The position numbers were made by a program, and so were the translations under genes. A stretch of 64,000 bases of DNA from Conchocele bisecta (Eukaryota > Mollusca > Bivalvia > Lucinida > Thyasiridae), in assembly GCA_029237695.1 (NCBI GenBank), contig CM055265.1:214846506-214910505 (forward strand). Reading direction: 5' to 3'. The notes beneath the pieces were generated by a model, which saw nothing but the letters and a program-made list of their open reading frames with translations, was not told the origin of the DNA and did no database searches. This document shows positions 35,841-47,886 of the stretch, piece after piece. Each line of letters starts with the position of its first letter. The first letter of the stretch is position 1.

Positions 35841-38800
35841 GTCTACTCGTGTGTCTGGATAACTGGGAACTATGACATGTGGTCAGCCATGTCTACTTGT
35901 ATATCTGGATAACTGGGAAACTATGACATGTGTGGTCAGCCATGTCTACTTGTGTGTCTGGATACCTGCAGGGGCGGCGGAAGCAATTGATTATTGGGGG
36001 GGCGAACTTTGTGAGGGCCCGAAGGGGCAGAATTCGCTAGGGGGGTCCGGGGGCATGCCCCCCCGGAAATGTTTTGAAATCCAAGTGGTGTGAAACACAA
36101 TTTCCTGCATTCTCAGCAATGTTTGAACAATGTTTGATTAAACTCCGTGGATGGACGGTTAGGCCGGATCGGCAGGTCCCAACTGCTCCTCCCTCTCTTA
36201 AATGAGTTGGCTCAGTCAGAGTCGGGTTCCCAGTAATCATGATTACACAAATATATTACAGTAAAAAATAATTTTTTTACAGAATTATTGGGGGGGGCTA
36301 TGCCCCCCCAACCAAATTATTGGGGGGGCGACCGCCCTCCCCCCCCCCACCCCCCCCCCCCCTTCCGCCGCCCTGACCTGGGAACTATGACAGGTGTGGT
36401 CAGCCGTGTCTAGTTGTGTGTCTGGATACCTGGGAACTATGACATGTGTTGTCAGCCATGTCTACTGGTGTGTCTGGATAACTGGGAACTATGACATGTG
36501 CGGTCAGCCAAGTCTACTCGTGTGTCTGGATAACTGGGAACTATGACATGTGTGGTCAGCCATGTCTACTGGTGTGTCTGGATAACTGGGAACTATGACA
36601 GGTGTGGTCAGCCGTGTCTAGTTGTGTGTCTGGATACCTGGGAACTATGACATGTGTTGTCAGCCATGTCTACTGGTGTGTCTGGATAACTGGGAACTAT
36701 GACATGTGCGGTCAGCCAAGTCTACTCGTGTGTCTGGATAACTGGGAACTATCACAGGTGTGGTCAGCCATGTCTACTCGTGTGTCTGTATAACTGGGAA
36801 CTATGACATGTGTGGTCACCCATGTCTACTTGTGTGTCTGGATAACTGGGAACTATGACATGTGCGGTCAGCCATGTCTACTCGTGTGTCTGGATAACTG
36901 GGAACTATCACAGGTGTGGTCAGCCATGTCTACTTGTGTTTCTGTATAACTGGGAACTATGACATGTGTGGTCAGCCATGTCTACTCGTGTGTCTGGATA
37001 ACTGGAAACTATGACAGGTGTGGTCACTGTCTATCGTGTGTTGGATAAACTGGGAACTATGAATGTGCGGTCAGCCATGTCTATGTGTGTCTGGAAACTG
37101 GGGAACTATCCACAGGTGTGGTCAGCCATGTCTATTGTGTGTCTGTATAACTGGGAAAATGACTGTGCGGTCAGCAAGTCCTACTCTGTGTGTGTCTTGG
37201 ATAACTGGGAAACTATGACATGTGTGGTCAAGCTGTCTTTGGTGTGTCTGGATAATGGGGAAACTATTTTTTGACAGTTTGGTGGTCAAGCCGTTTTGTA
37301 TAGTTGTTGTGTCTGGATAACCTTGGGGAACTTAATGCCTGTGTTGTCAGCCATGTCTACTGGATGGTGGTGGTCTGGATAATTGGGGAACTATGACCAT
37401 GTGCGTGTTCAGCCAAGGGTTCTACTCGTGTGTCTGGATTACTGGGAACTATCACAGGTGTGGTCAGGGCCATTTCTAAACTGTGTTGTCTGTATAACTG
37501 GGAAACTATGAAAATGTGTGGTCACCCATGGTCTACTTGTGTGTCTGGATATTAAACTGGGGAAACTATGGACATGTTGCGGTCCAAGCCTGTTCTACTA
37601 AGTGTGTCTGGAATAACTGGGAAAACGATTCACAGGTGTGTGTCAGCCATGTCTACTTGTGTTTTGGTATAATGGGAACTATGGGAAACAATGTGTTTTT
37701 GGGGCGGGTCAGCCACTGTCTACAGTGTGTCTGGATAACTGGAATATGGACAGGTGTGGTCCACCCTGTCTACTGTTGTGTTTTGCTGGTTTTATTAATG
37801 GGAACTATTGGACATGTGCGGTCAGCCATGTCTACTTCGTGTGTCTGGGATTAACATGGGAACAATCAAGGTGTGGTCAAGCCTGTCTACTTGTGTGTCT
37901 GTATAACTGGGAAACTATGGACATGTGCGGTTCAGCCCATGTTACCCTAGTGTGTCAGGATAACTGGGAACTATCAAGGTTTGTGGTTCAGCATGGTCTA
38001 CTTGTGTGTCTGTAATAATGGGACAACTTTATGACATGTGCGGTTCAAGCCCATGTCTACTCGTATGTCTGGATAACTGGGAACTATCACAGGTGTGGTC
38101 AGCCATGTCTACTTGTGTGTCTGTATAACTGGGAACTATGGCATGTGCGGTCAGCCAAGTCTACTCGTGTGTCTGGATAACTGGGAACTATCACAGGTGT
38201 GGTCAGCCATGTCTACTTCTGTGTCTGTATAACTGGGAACTATGACATGTGTGGTCAGCCATGTCTACTCGTGTGTCTGTATAACTGGGAACTATGGCAT
38301 GTGCGGTCAGCCAAGTCTACTCGTGTGTCTGGATAACTGGGAACTATGACATGTGTGGTTAGCCATGTCTACTGGTGTGTCTGTATAACTGGGAACTATG
38401 ACATGTGTGGTCAGCCATGTCTACTGGTGTGTCTAGATAACTGGGAACTATGACATGTGTGGTCAGCCATGTCTACTGGTGTGTCAGATAACTGGGAACT
38501 ATGACATGTGTGGTCAGCCATGTCTACTCGTGTGTCTGGATAACTGGGAACTATGACAGGTGTGGTCAGCCATGTCTACTCGTGTGTCTGTATAACTGGG
38601 AACTATGACATGTGTGGTCAGCCATGTCTACTCTGTGTCTTGATACTGGGAAACTATGACATGTGGTCAGCCATATCTACTCGCTGTTCCTGATAACTGG
38701 GAACTATGACATGTGTGGTCAGCCATTGTCCTACTGGTGTGTCTGGATACTGGTAACTATGACATGTGTGTCAGCCATAGCTACTGCTGTGTCTGGATAA

Positions 38801-41245
38801 CTGGGAACTATGACATGTGTGGTCAGCCATGTCTACTGGTGTGTCTGGATAACTGGAAACTATGACATGTGTGGTCAGCCATGTCTACTCGTGTGTCTGG
38901 ATAACTGGAAACTATGACAGGTGTGGTCAGCCATGTCTACTTGTGTCTAATATGTGAACTATGGCATGTGTGGTCAGCCATGTCTACTGGTGTGTCTGGA
39001 TAACTGGGAACTATGACATGTGTGGCCATGTCTACTCGTGTGTCTGTATAACTGGGAACTATGACATGTTTGGTCAGCCATGTCTACTCGTGTGTCTGGA
39101 TAACTGGGAACTATGCCATGTGTTGTCAGCCATGGCTACTGGTGTGTCTGGATAACTGGGAACTATGACATGTGTGGCCTGCCATGTCTACTGGTGTGTC
39201 TGGATAACTGGGAACTATGACATGTGTGGCCATGTCTACTCGTGTGTCTGTATAACTGGGAACTATGACATGTGTTGTCAGCCATGTCTACTCGTGTGTC
39301 TGGATAACTGGGAACTATGCCATGTGTGGTCAGCCATGGCTATTGGTGTGTCTGGATAACTGGGAACTATGACATGTGTGGTCTGCCATGTCTACTGGTG
39401 TGTCTGGATACTGGGAACTATGACATGTGTGGTCAGCCATGTCTACTGGTGTGTCTGGATACTGGGAACTATGACATGTGTTGTCAGCCATGTCTACTGG
39501 TGTGTCTGGATAACTGGGAACTATGACATGTGTGGTCAGCCATGGCTACTGGTGTGTCTGGATAACTGGGAACTCTGCCATGTGTGGTCAGCCATGTCTA
39601 CTGGTGTGTCTGGATAACTGGGAACTATGACATGTGTGGTCAGCCATGTCTACTGGTGTGTCTGGATACTGGAAACTATGACATGTGTGGTCAGCCATGT
39701 CTACTGGTGTGTCTGGATACTGGGAACTATGACATGTGTGGTCAGCCATGTCTACTCGTGTGTCTGGATAACTGGGAACTATGACATGTGTGGTCAGCCA
39801 TGTCTACTGGTGTGTCTGGATAACTGGGAACTATGACATGTGTTGTCAGCCATGTCTACTGGTGTGTCTGGATAACTGGGAACTATGACGTGTGGTCAGC
39901 CATGGCTACTTGTGTGTCTGGATAACTGGGAACTCTGCCATGTGTGGTCAGCCATGTCTACTGGTGTGTCTGGATAACTGGGAACTATGACATGTGTGGT
40001 CAGCCATGTCTACCGGTGTGTCTGGATAACTGGGAACTCTGCCATGTGTGGTCAGCCATGTCTACTGGTGTGTCTGGATAACTGGGAACTATGACATGTG
40101 TGGTCAGCCATGGCTACTGGTGTGTCTGGATATCTGGGATCTATGCCATGTGTGGTCAGCCATGTCTACTGGTGTGTCTGGATAACTGGGAACTATGACA
40201 TGTGTGGTCAGCCATGTCTACTGGTGTGTCTGGATAACTGGGAACTATGCCATGTGTGGTCAGCCATGTCTACTGGTGTGTCTGGATAACTGGGAACTAT
40301 GACATGTGTGGTCAGCCATGTCTACTGGTGTGTCTGGATAACTGGGAACTATGACATGTGTGGTCAGCCATGTCTACTGGTGTGTCTGGATAACTGGGAA
40401 CTATGACATGTGTGGTCAGCCATGTCTACTGGTGTGTCTGGATAACTGGGAACTATGACATGTGTGGTCAGCCATGTCTACTGGTGTGTCTGGATAACTG
40501 GGAACTATGACATGTGTGGTCACCCAAGTCTACTCGTGTGTCTGGATAACTGGGAACTATGACATGTGTGGTCAGCCATGTCTACTGTTGTGTCTGGATA
40601 ACTGGGAACTATGCCATGTGTGGTCAGCCATGTCTACTGGTGTGTCTGGATAACCGGGAACTATGACATGTGTGGTCAGCCATGTCTACTGGTGTGTCTA
40701 GATAACTGGGAACTATGACATGTGTGCTCAGCCATGTCTACTGGTGTGTCTGGATAACTGGGAACTATGTCATGTGTGGTCAGCCATGTCTACTGGTGTG
40801 TCTGGATACCTGGGAACTATGACATGTGTGGTCATCCATGTCTACTGGTGTGTCTGGATACCTGGGAACTATGACATGTGTTGTCATCCATGTCTACTGG
40901 TGTGTCTGGATAACTGGGAAATATGTCATGTGTGGTCAGCCATGTCTACTGGTGTGTCTGGATAACTGGGAACTATGACATGTGTGGTCAGCCATGTCTA
41001 GTTGTGTGTCTGGATACCTGGGAACTATGACATGTGTGGTCAGCCATGTCTACTGGTGTGTCTGGATAACTGGGAACTATGACATGTGTGGTCAGCCATG
41101 TCTACTCGTGTGTCTGGATAACTTGGAACTATGACATGTGTGGTCAGCCATGTCTACTCGTGTGTCTGGATAACTGGGAACTATTCCATGTGTGGTCAGT
41201 CATGTTTACACTGGTGTGTCTGGATAACTGGGAACTATGACATGA
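35841..41245 (+). repeat. Second intronic satellite, 52-bp unit (about 95 copies)
   Basis: Unit: GTGTCTGGATAACTGGGAAC, TATGACATGTGTGGTCAGCC, ATGTCTACTGGT (52 bp). The first unit begins at GTCTACTCG, position +5 of the intron after exon C. The array is interrupted once by the insertion at 35969-36375 and ends at about 41245 (CTATGACATGATATG). Copies at 39200-41200 are very uniform; those at 37010-38050 carry many small indels. The open Cys/Trp-rich frames that run through it are repeat by-products: 52 bp shifts frame each unit and several frames are open at once. Confidence 0.95.
35969..36375. mobile_element. hAT-like non-autonomous DNA transposon inside the 52-bp satellite
   Basis: 407 bp with terminal inverted repeats CAGGGGCGGCGGAAG / CTTCCGCCGCCCTG, flanked by a 5-bp direct repeat ACCTG (35964-35968 and 36376-36380) within an otherwise normal satellite unit. 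There is no coding capacity. The interior contains two inverted G/C-run segments around GGGGGCATGCCCCC and GGGGGGGCTATGCCCCCCC. A CAGGGGCGG end is hAT-like, but hAT usually makes 8-bp duplications, so the superfamily is uncertain. Confidence 0.75.
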
Positions 41246-41350
41246 TATGTTTATAATGTTTGATATTTGTACTCGTAAATGTAACGAGGAGAAATAAAAA
41301 ACAATTGAAAGAAAAAAAAACATACAAATTGTATCCATGTACATACATAG

Positions 41351-41458
41351 TAAATACATGGTTAGTGCTGTTGAATATAAAATATATTCGGTTGAGCCTT
41401 AGACAGCTTTATTGGGGTGAGCTTTAACTGAGATTTAACAGCACTATCCATGTATTTA
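41351..41458. mobile_element. Short foldback MITE, 108 bp
   Basis: TAAATACATGGTTAGTGCTG at the left end and the inverse AACAGCACTATCCATGTATT+TA at the right end give 22-bp terminal inverted repeats with one mismatch. No coding capacity. Confidence 0.75.
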
Positions 41459-41762
41459 GTTTATACCGCATCTTGAACTTAATTGCTTGAATGTGCGTCA
41501 CGTCATGTTTCGAATCATTCGCTAGTCGAGCATCACAAATCTAGCGATGTCATTCAATATAAAATGGCGACGTCCACGGGAGGTCGAATCGGTTTTGTAT
41601 CTGATTAAATTTCTGATTTATTTACGATGAGCTTCAATATTGGCCGACTTTAGACCTCACAGTTGTCATAATGAGCATTACACTCACAATGGACCTGTCT
41701 GTCGTTGGTTACTTCACATGTAAACAATGAACAAAATTCAGCTGAATGAACAGCAATTTACA
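41459..41762. other. Non-repetitive intron sequence, no feature recognised
   Basis: An ATG in AAAATGGCGACGTCCACG at about 41560 has a short open frame of 13 codons only, with no family similarity; it is not called. Confidence 0.4.
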
Positions 41763-43373
41763 TTTTTAGCTCACCTGAGCGAAGCTCATGTGAGCTATTG
41801 TTACCGCAATGTGTCCGTCGTCGTCCTGCGTCCGGCGGCGTCCGGCGGCGTCCGGCGGCGTCCGGTGTCGTCCGTCATCGTTCGTGAACATTTTCAAACG
41901 TCTTCTCCTCGGTAACCATTGGGTCTATTGTCACCAAACTTCATGGTCATGGTCCTTAGGTAGGGGGATTACAAACTTGTTAAAATGACGTCATTACATA
42001 ATCCAAGATGGCCGCCGTCTAAAAATAGCACAAATTCTTCAAAAATCTTCTTCTCAAGAACCGCCAACCGGATTTCAACAAAACTTGATAGGAATGATCA
42101 ATGTACAATGCTCTTTCAAAGTTGTTAAAATGGTGACCCCGGGGTCAAAAATGGGCGTGGCCCATGGGGTCAAATTGGTGTCAAATTTTATTTTTGACCG
42201 TATATGATCATGTCATATATCAAATTGAAGGTATCAATGAGGCGATCACTCTGTTGCATTTTTTGTCGAAATCAGATGGTTATGTCATCCAAGATGGCCG
42301 CCGAAAGGTCAAAAGGTCGTTCTTTTATTAGAGGTTTCAAAATTCTTCTTCACATGAACCGCTTGGCCCATGGTAGCCAAACTTAAAAGTTATGATCCAT
42401 GGATTTGCTAAAATGGAGGTCATCGCTAATCCAAGATGGCCGCCGTCTAAAAATATCATAAATTCTTAAAAAATCTTCTTCTCATGGACTGCTAGCCGGA
42501 TTTTGACAAAACTTGGTAGGAAGGATCGATGTACAATGTTCTTTCAAAGTTGTTAAAATGGTGGCCCCGGGGTCAAATATGAGCGTGGCCCGTGGGGTCA
42601 AATTGGGGTCAAATTTTATTTTTGACCGAATATGGTCATGTTATATATCAAATCGAAGGTATCAATGAGGCGATCACTCTGGTACATTTTTTGTCGAAAA
42701 ATGGCAAAAGGTCGTTCTTTTAATAGAGATTTCAAAATTCTTCTTCACATGAACCGCTTGGTCCATGGTAGCCAAACTTAAAAGTTATGGTCCATGGGTG
42801 ACGCCTTTTCAGATTTGTTAAAATGGAGGTCATCGCTAATCCAAGATGGCCGCCGTCTAAAAATAGGATAAATTCTTAAAAAATCTTCTTCTCATGAACC
42901 GCTAGCCGGATTTCGACGAAACTAGGTAGGAATGATCGATGTACAATGCTCTTTCAAAGTTGTGAAAATGGGGACCCCGGGGTCAAAAATGGGCAAATTT
43001 TATTTTTGACCGAATATGCTCATGTCATATATCAAATTGAAGATATAGATGAGGCGATTGCTCTGGTGCAATATTTGTCAGAATCCGATGATTGTGTCAT
43101 CCATGATGGCCACCAAAAGGTCCATTTATTCAAGATTTTGAACGTCTTTTTCTCAGGAACCACAAGGCCGATGCTGGCCAAACTTCATAGGAAGTTCAGA
43201 TCCTTGGGTGAAGCATTTTCTGATTTGGTAAAATGAGAGTCATCGCTTAATCCAAGATGACCGCCATCTAAAAATAGCACAATTTTTTTTTAAAACACAT
43301 GAACTCAATGTCACATTCTCCTCTGGTGTTCATGGAGTCAGGTGAGCGAATTAGGGCCATCATGGCCCTCTTG
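41763..43373 (+). mobile_element. Complete hairpin-ended element with about 420-bp internal repeats
   Basis: TTTTT, then the 5' hairpin AGCTCAC...GTGAGCT (41768-41774 / 41790-41796), a leader of four GTCCGGCGGC-type repeats, and about 3.7 internal units of roughly 420 bp. Unit markers are CCAAGATGGCCGCCGTCTAA, TGGTGACCCCGGGGTCAAA and ATATATCAAATTGAAGGTAT. The 3' hairpin is GGGCCA-tca-TGGCCC (43354-43368), then T-CTTG-TT. No transposase is encoded. This type of repeat is common in molluscan DNA to my knowledge; the assignment rests on structure only. Confidence 0.8.
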
Positions 43374-44509
43374 TTAAATCAGCCACCATCTTGAATTTAC
43401 TGTTGCGACTGACCAATGAGAGGCCACAATTTGGGGTCAAAGGTAAAAAATAGAGGCAAAAACGGCACTTCGTATATATTAGGCTGCTTCAGGTATATTA
43501 GGTTACTTCAGATAAAAATAGCATTTATTCAACCCCCTTTATTATGCTACATGGAGCAATGGTTGCGGTATAAATTGCTATTGTGATAAGCCAGTACAAC
43601 CAGACTAACCCTAAATATTCGGATACTCTTGGTCATAGGAAGTCATAAATTTATATATACATGTATATCCAAGAATAAATTGTGTCGTAATATTTAGGAT
43701 TATTACAGTACTACAGTAGGTGGACACAGTCTCCGCGAAAGTCGTCGGTCCGTCAGACATGTCCGTTAAAATTGCTGCCGGTCCGACGGTAAACCGGAAG
43801 TCGCCGGACCGAATATCCGACACTATAAATCACCTTCCTTTGGTATGCCCTTCTGGTGCTAGCTAGCTTTACTTTTATGTCTGATATACTTAAAAAAAGC
43901 TCTTAAATATCACACAAAATCAATTTTATTTTTATAAATGTTTATTTTTTCGGTCTGGTAAGTGTTTGTCTGGTCTGGTAAAAATTTCAAGTTTACCAGA
44001 CCGAATGTCCTGTAAAATTTTGGCAGTTTCGTTGAGACTATGGACAGAAGTAATTTCCCGAAAGTTAAAATACCATGTATTTCCATCTTCACTCTCAAAT
44101 ATGTAGCTCAGTACTTTACCAATTTAAATGAAATATTAAATGTTTAAAAGAAAATAGACTTATGCAGAATATGAATGTTTTGGTTACTGATTATCACAAG
44201 CAGTTCGATAATTACATGTTTTAAAATATGACGTAATTATTTGACATCACTTTTTGAGCGACACTACCATTGAAGTCAATGGGAACAGCATTTCCAAAAG
44301 AAATGCATTTGTTTATCTATATGCATCTTGTAAACTACTTTGAATACACATATGAATCCAATTCTATGCAAATATATTGGCTACTCAATGCATTTTATTT
44401 CATTAAAATCTTTAATGTATATTTGAAGTAACATGCTAAGAAGCAGATTTACAAATACATGTCAGTCTATGGGATTTCAATAGGTGGGAAATTATTTTTG
44501 TATTTCCAG
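43374..44509. other. Intron upstream of exon D, no gene
   Basis: AT-rich. Short inverted GGTCCGTC/CGGTCCGAC segments at 43745-43810 and TGGTCTGGTAAA/TTTACCAGACC at 43970-44005 suggest decayed MITEs. No exon supported. Confidence 0.45.
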
Positions 44510-44600
44510 GTGTAACCTGGCGAGCGTGATTCTGCAGCTGATGGCCATGGGTATTGCAGACATCGTCAACTTTGACTTCATGGACAAACCCTCGTCTGAG
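44510..44600 (+). CDS. DHX33: DHX33-like helicase, internal exon D (winged-helix domain)
   Basis: Exon of 91 nt with acceptor TTGTATTTCCAG and donor GAG|GTATAC. The first G completes the Arg codon of VPEIQR; 30 full codons follow and the exon ends in phase 0. It reads CNLASVILQLMAMGIADIVN then FDFMDKPSSE. This is the start of the winged-helix domain that follows RecA domain 2 in DEAH helicases: CNLASVxLQLxAMG and FDFMxKPS are conserved in DHX33. A 190-bp MITE with TA duplications lies only 34 nt past the donor. Frame and splice sites are intact, so there is no sign of pseudogenization here. Confidence 0.94.
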
Positions 44601-44634
44601 GTATACACTTCCAACCTATCTTGTATATCATGTA

Positions 44635-44824
44635 CAGTGGAACCTCTCTAAACTGGACAAGATCCTAATTTTGATTGTTTTTTTGGTAATTTATCTCAGG
44701 TGATAATGCCTGTTCATGATCACATAGCACACAACTATGACTCTGATTAATCAAATGCCTGATTTACAGTGAAACTTCTCTAAACCGGACACCCTTTGGT
44801 GTCCGGTTTAGCGAGGTTTCATTG
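44635..44824. mobile_element. Pogo/Tc1-type MITE with TA duplication
   Basis: CAGTGGAACCTCTCTAAACT at the left end and GTTTAGCGAGGTTTCATTG at the right end are inverted, flanked by TA (44633-44634 and 44825-44826). An extra internal left end (CAGTGAAACTTCTCTAAACC at 44767) forms a strong hairpin with the right end. It lies 34 nt past the exon D donor. Confidence 0.75.
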
Positions 44825-45129
44825 TATATATATTATATTATTTGCCCACGCTGTTTGTCATTCAGTAACTGAAGTACACTACCTGGCATCAGCAAGATAA
44901 TTACTGGTAGATTATAATCATACTAAGTGACGGTGCAAGATGACCAATATCTCCGCGTACAATGGTTGTAACTTTGTAAGGTATCCTTTCACAGCAGGTG
45001 CCCCATTTATATCCTTACATAATACTGTTATTTATAGTTTCCAGTTTGTTTACAGTTCAACCAATAAAGTAATGTTTTGCAGATATTATGAATATAATCG
45101 TGTGGAGTGTCTCATCTTAGAATATTAAT

Positions 45130-45365
45130 TCCCCATAAGTGGGTGGTTGGGCAAACTCGACGGCGTAGATTAACAGTAGGGGTTCCTCCTTATAGGAATC
45201 ATGATTTGCCTGGTTTGGGCCTTTTGGTTATTATAAAAGTAGTAAGATTATCACTGATCCTACTGCTTTTGTGAGGGGGGCAAGTGAGGGGGCCAAGTGA
45301 TTCTGGTGTGGCGAGCACCTGGAATCAGATCAGGATTATTCTGATTTCAGGGCTGAATATATAGT
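45130..45365 (+). repeat. Interspersed repeat, family ending GGGCTGAATATATA
   Basis: Shares TAGGGGTTCCTCCTTATAGG, TTTGCCTGGTTTGGGCC, GTGTGGCGAGCACCTGG and TTTCAGGGCTGAATATATA with 61260-61490 and, in reverse, 56535-56690. Probably an old SINE or DNA-transposon remnant; the class is unknown. Confidence 0.55.
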
Positions 45366-45739
45366 TTTTGTCTCGCCCGCAAAGCGGAAAACGAGACATA
45401 GGTTTTGCTTTTCCGGAGTCGATGTCATCATTCAATGTTAAGTTCTCGTGTTACAGTCGTTACTTCAACACCTTATCAGCTATAGTCATCAAACTTTATA
45501 CATACCTTTACTATCATATGTAGATGAATATATCACTATTAAAAAAAATTCCTGGCTCCAGGGTCAAGGTCAAACTCTATTTCTTTCTATGCTACAAACT
45601 GAACATTAATGCATGAAGACCCGTTTTCTCGTGTATACCTTACCTATAGAGAGAACAATAGCCTTCTCCGGTTGAACAATAGTGACTGGGAGAACCATTC
45701 ACCTGTGCATGTGCTAGCATGTGCAAATGTCCAGACTGA

Positions 45740-47545
45740 CCACTAACTTATTACAGGTAAATTACATTTCCGTAAACTGTGTTGACAATATTGTGGCAAT
45801 ATGTGGACCTGTGCAGATATGATGTAGATAAATATAGGACTATTAAAAAAAATTCTGGGCTCCAGTAGCGAGCATTATTGTATCCCCCGGACTCTGTCGG
45901 GGGATACTATGGATTTGACAGCGGGCCGCGTCCGCCGCAGACACTTCTTGTCCGGAGCATAACTCGAACACCCTTTGGAATATTTTCATGAAACTTCACA
46001 TTTGCATAGACCACGACCCGAAAGTGTATCGCGCACAAGAATGACAACTCTTGCATAGCTAATTTTTCAGTTATCTGCCTTTTTTGTTTCGCGCACTGAT
46101 TTCGTGTCCGGAGCATAACTCGAACACCCTTTGGAATATTTTCATGAAACTTCACATATGCATAGACCACGACCCAAAGGTGTGTCGCGCACAAGAATGA
46201 CAACTCTTGCATAGATAATTTTTTAGTTATCTCCGTTTTTTGTTTCGCGCACTGATTGACCATAACTCGACCACCCTTTGGAATATTTTTATGAAACTTC
46301 ACACATTCAATTAGACCACGAACCGAAGGTGTGTCGTGCACAAGAATGACAACTCATGCATAGCTAATTTTTTAGTTATCTCCCTTTTTTGTTTTTGCCC
46401 ACTGATTTCCTGTCCGGAGCATAACTCGACCACCCTTTGGAATATTTTCATGAAACTTCACACATGCATAGACCACGACCCGGAAGTGTGTCGCGCACAA
46501 GAATGACAACTCTTGCGTAGCTAATTTTTTAGTTATCTCCCTTTTTTGTTTTGCGCACTCTACAAACTGGACAATAATGCATGACGACCCGTTTTCTCGT
46601 GTGCTCTGTACACCTTACCTGTAGAGAGAACAATAGAGACTGGGAGAACCATTCACCTGTGCATGTGCTAGCATGTGCAAATGTCCAGTCTTGACCACTC
46701 TTGACCACAGGTAATTTATACAGGTAAATTACTACATTGGATATTACATTTCCGTAAACTGTCTTGAAAATATTGTAGCATTATGTGGACCTGTGCAGAT
46801 ATATGTAGATAAATATAGGACTATTAAAAAAAAATCTGGGCTCCAGTAGCAAGCATTATATTATTTTTAATTTTTAAACTTTTGTTTTCCATTTTTTGTT
46901 TTCATTTTTTTTTTTCAAATTCTTTTTCAATTTTGTCTAGTAGCATAAGGTCGGAAGTGCTATACACAGACTATTCACCTGTGCATGTGCTAGCATGTGC
47001 AACTGACCACTGACCACTTACAGGTAATTTATACAAGTAAATGATTATATTACATTTCCGTAAACTGTGTTGAAAATATTGTGGCAATATGTGGACCTGT
47101 GCATATATGATATGTAGATAATTATAGGGCTATTAAAAAACATTCTGGGTTCCAGTAGGGAGCATTATTTTATTTTTATTTTTTAGTTTTAACTTTTTTT
47201 TTACATTCTTTTTCAATTTTTTAACTGACCACTAACTTATTACAGGTAATTAATACAGGTACATTATTACATTTCCGTAAACTGTGTGGAAAATATTGTG
47301 GCAGTATGTGGACCTGTGCAGATATATGTAGATAAATATAGGACTATTAACAAAAATTCTGGGCTCCAGTAGCGAGCATTATTATTATTTTTTTTTTGTA
47401 TATTACATTTTCGTAAACTGTGTTGAAAATATTGTGGCATTATGTGGACCTGTGCAGATATATGTAGATAAATATAGGACTATTAAAAAAAAATTCTGGG
47501 CTCAATTCTGGGCTCCAGTAGCAAGCATTATTATTTTTAATTTTT
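45740..47545 (+). repeat. Dispersed 130-150 bp repeats in the nested cluster
   Basis: About five copies (near 45755, 46725, 47035, 47245 and 47400) of a block with TTACATTTCCGTAAACTGTG, TTGTGGCAATATGTGGACCT, GTGCAGATATATGTAGATAA and ATTCTGGGCTCCAGTAGCGA. They are separated by T-rich stretches. Confidence 0.7.
45940..46560 (+). repeat. Tandem core, about 170 bp unit, family F
   Basis: Units begin GTCCGGAGCATAACTCGAAC, then ACCCTTTGGAATATTTTCAT, GAAACTTCACATATGCATAG, ACCACGACCC and ACAAGAATGACAACTCTTGC. There are about 3.5 copies, with further copies at 47820-47890 and 48300-48620. Unlike the other core families, this one has no GGTCAAGGTCA box. Confidence 0.8.
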
Positions 47546-47644
47546 AAACTTTTTTTTTCCATTTTTTTTTCAATTTCTTTTTCAATTTTTGTCTAGTAGC
47601 ATAAGGTCGTAAGTGCTATATACAGACTATTATCATATAATAAA

Positions 47645-47710
47645 ACAATTATTGACTAGTGAGCCATAGAATATAATATGATATTCTATGGCTCACTAGT
47701 CAATAATTGT
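47645..47710. repeat. Perfect 30-bp palindrome with a 6-nt loop
   Basis: ACAATTATTGACTAGTGAGC and the next 10 nt (47645-47674) are exactly inverted at 47681-47710. A degenerate second copy lies at about 48820-48890 in the duplicated part of the cluster. Confidence 0.9.
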
Positions 47711-47886
47711 ATATGTTCGGGCCAGTGAAAATTGCTTTCGGGCCCAGGCTCGAGGTCAAGGCGGGACAAGGCGGGACAAGGCGAGGCATTTGATTCCGCT
47801 GAATTCTTGTTTACTTATCTCCCTTTGTTGTTTCGTGCTCTGATTTTGTATCCAGAGCATAACTCGAACACCCTTTGGAATATTTT

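Noticed and set aside
36602..40965. Cys/Trp-rich repeated peptides encoded by the 52-bp satellite
   Set aside because: Frame changes with each unit, overlapping frames are equally open, and there is no start context or splice structure. Best explained as by-products of a satellite without stops in two frames.
12517..41245. CRISPR-like appearance of regular repeats
   Set aside because: There are no unique spacers; whole units repeat head to tail, there are no cas genes, and the genome is animal.
22680..41245. Equal 52-bp length of the deletion variant and of the second satellite, as evidence of common origin
   Set aside because: The consensus sequences do not align beyond short GGTCA/CATGTGT words. 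The first arises by a traceable 22-bp deletion of an exon-derived unit. Equal length is probably coincidence.
41560..41600. ATGGCGACGTCC start with good context, as a possible new first exon
   Set aside because: The frame stops after 13 codons, no donor fits, and there is no recognisable family.
45907..46341. 144-codon minus-strand open frame
   Set aside because: It consists of about three repeats of the family F core and shows no known domain; it is repeat sequence that happens to be open.
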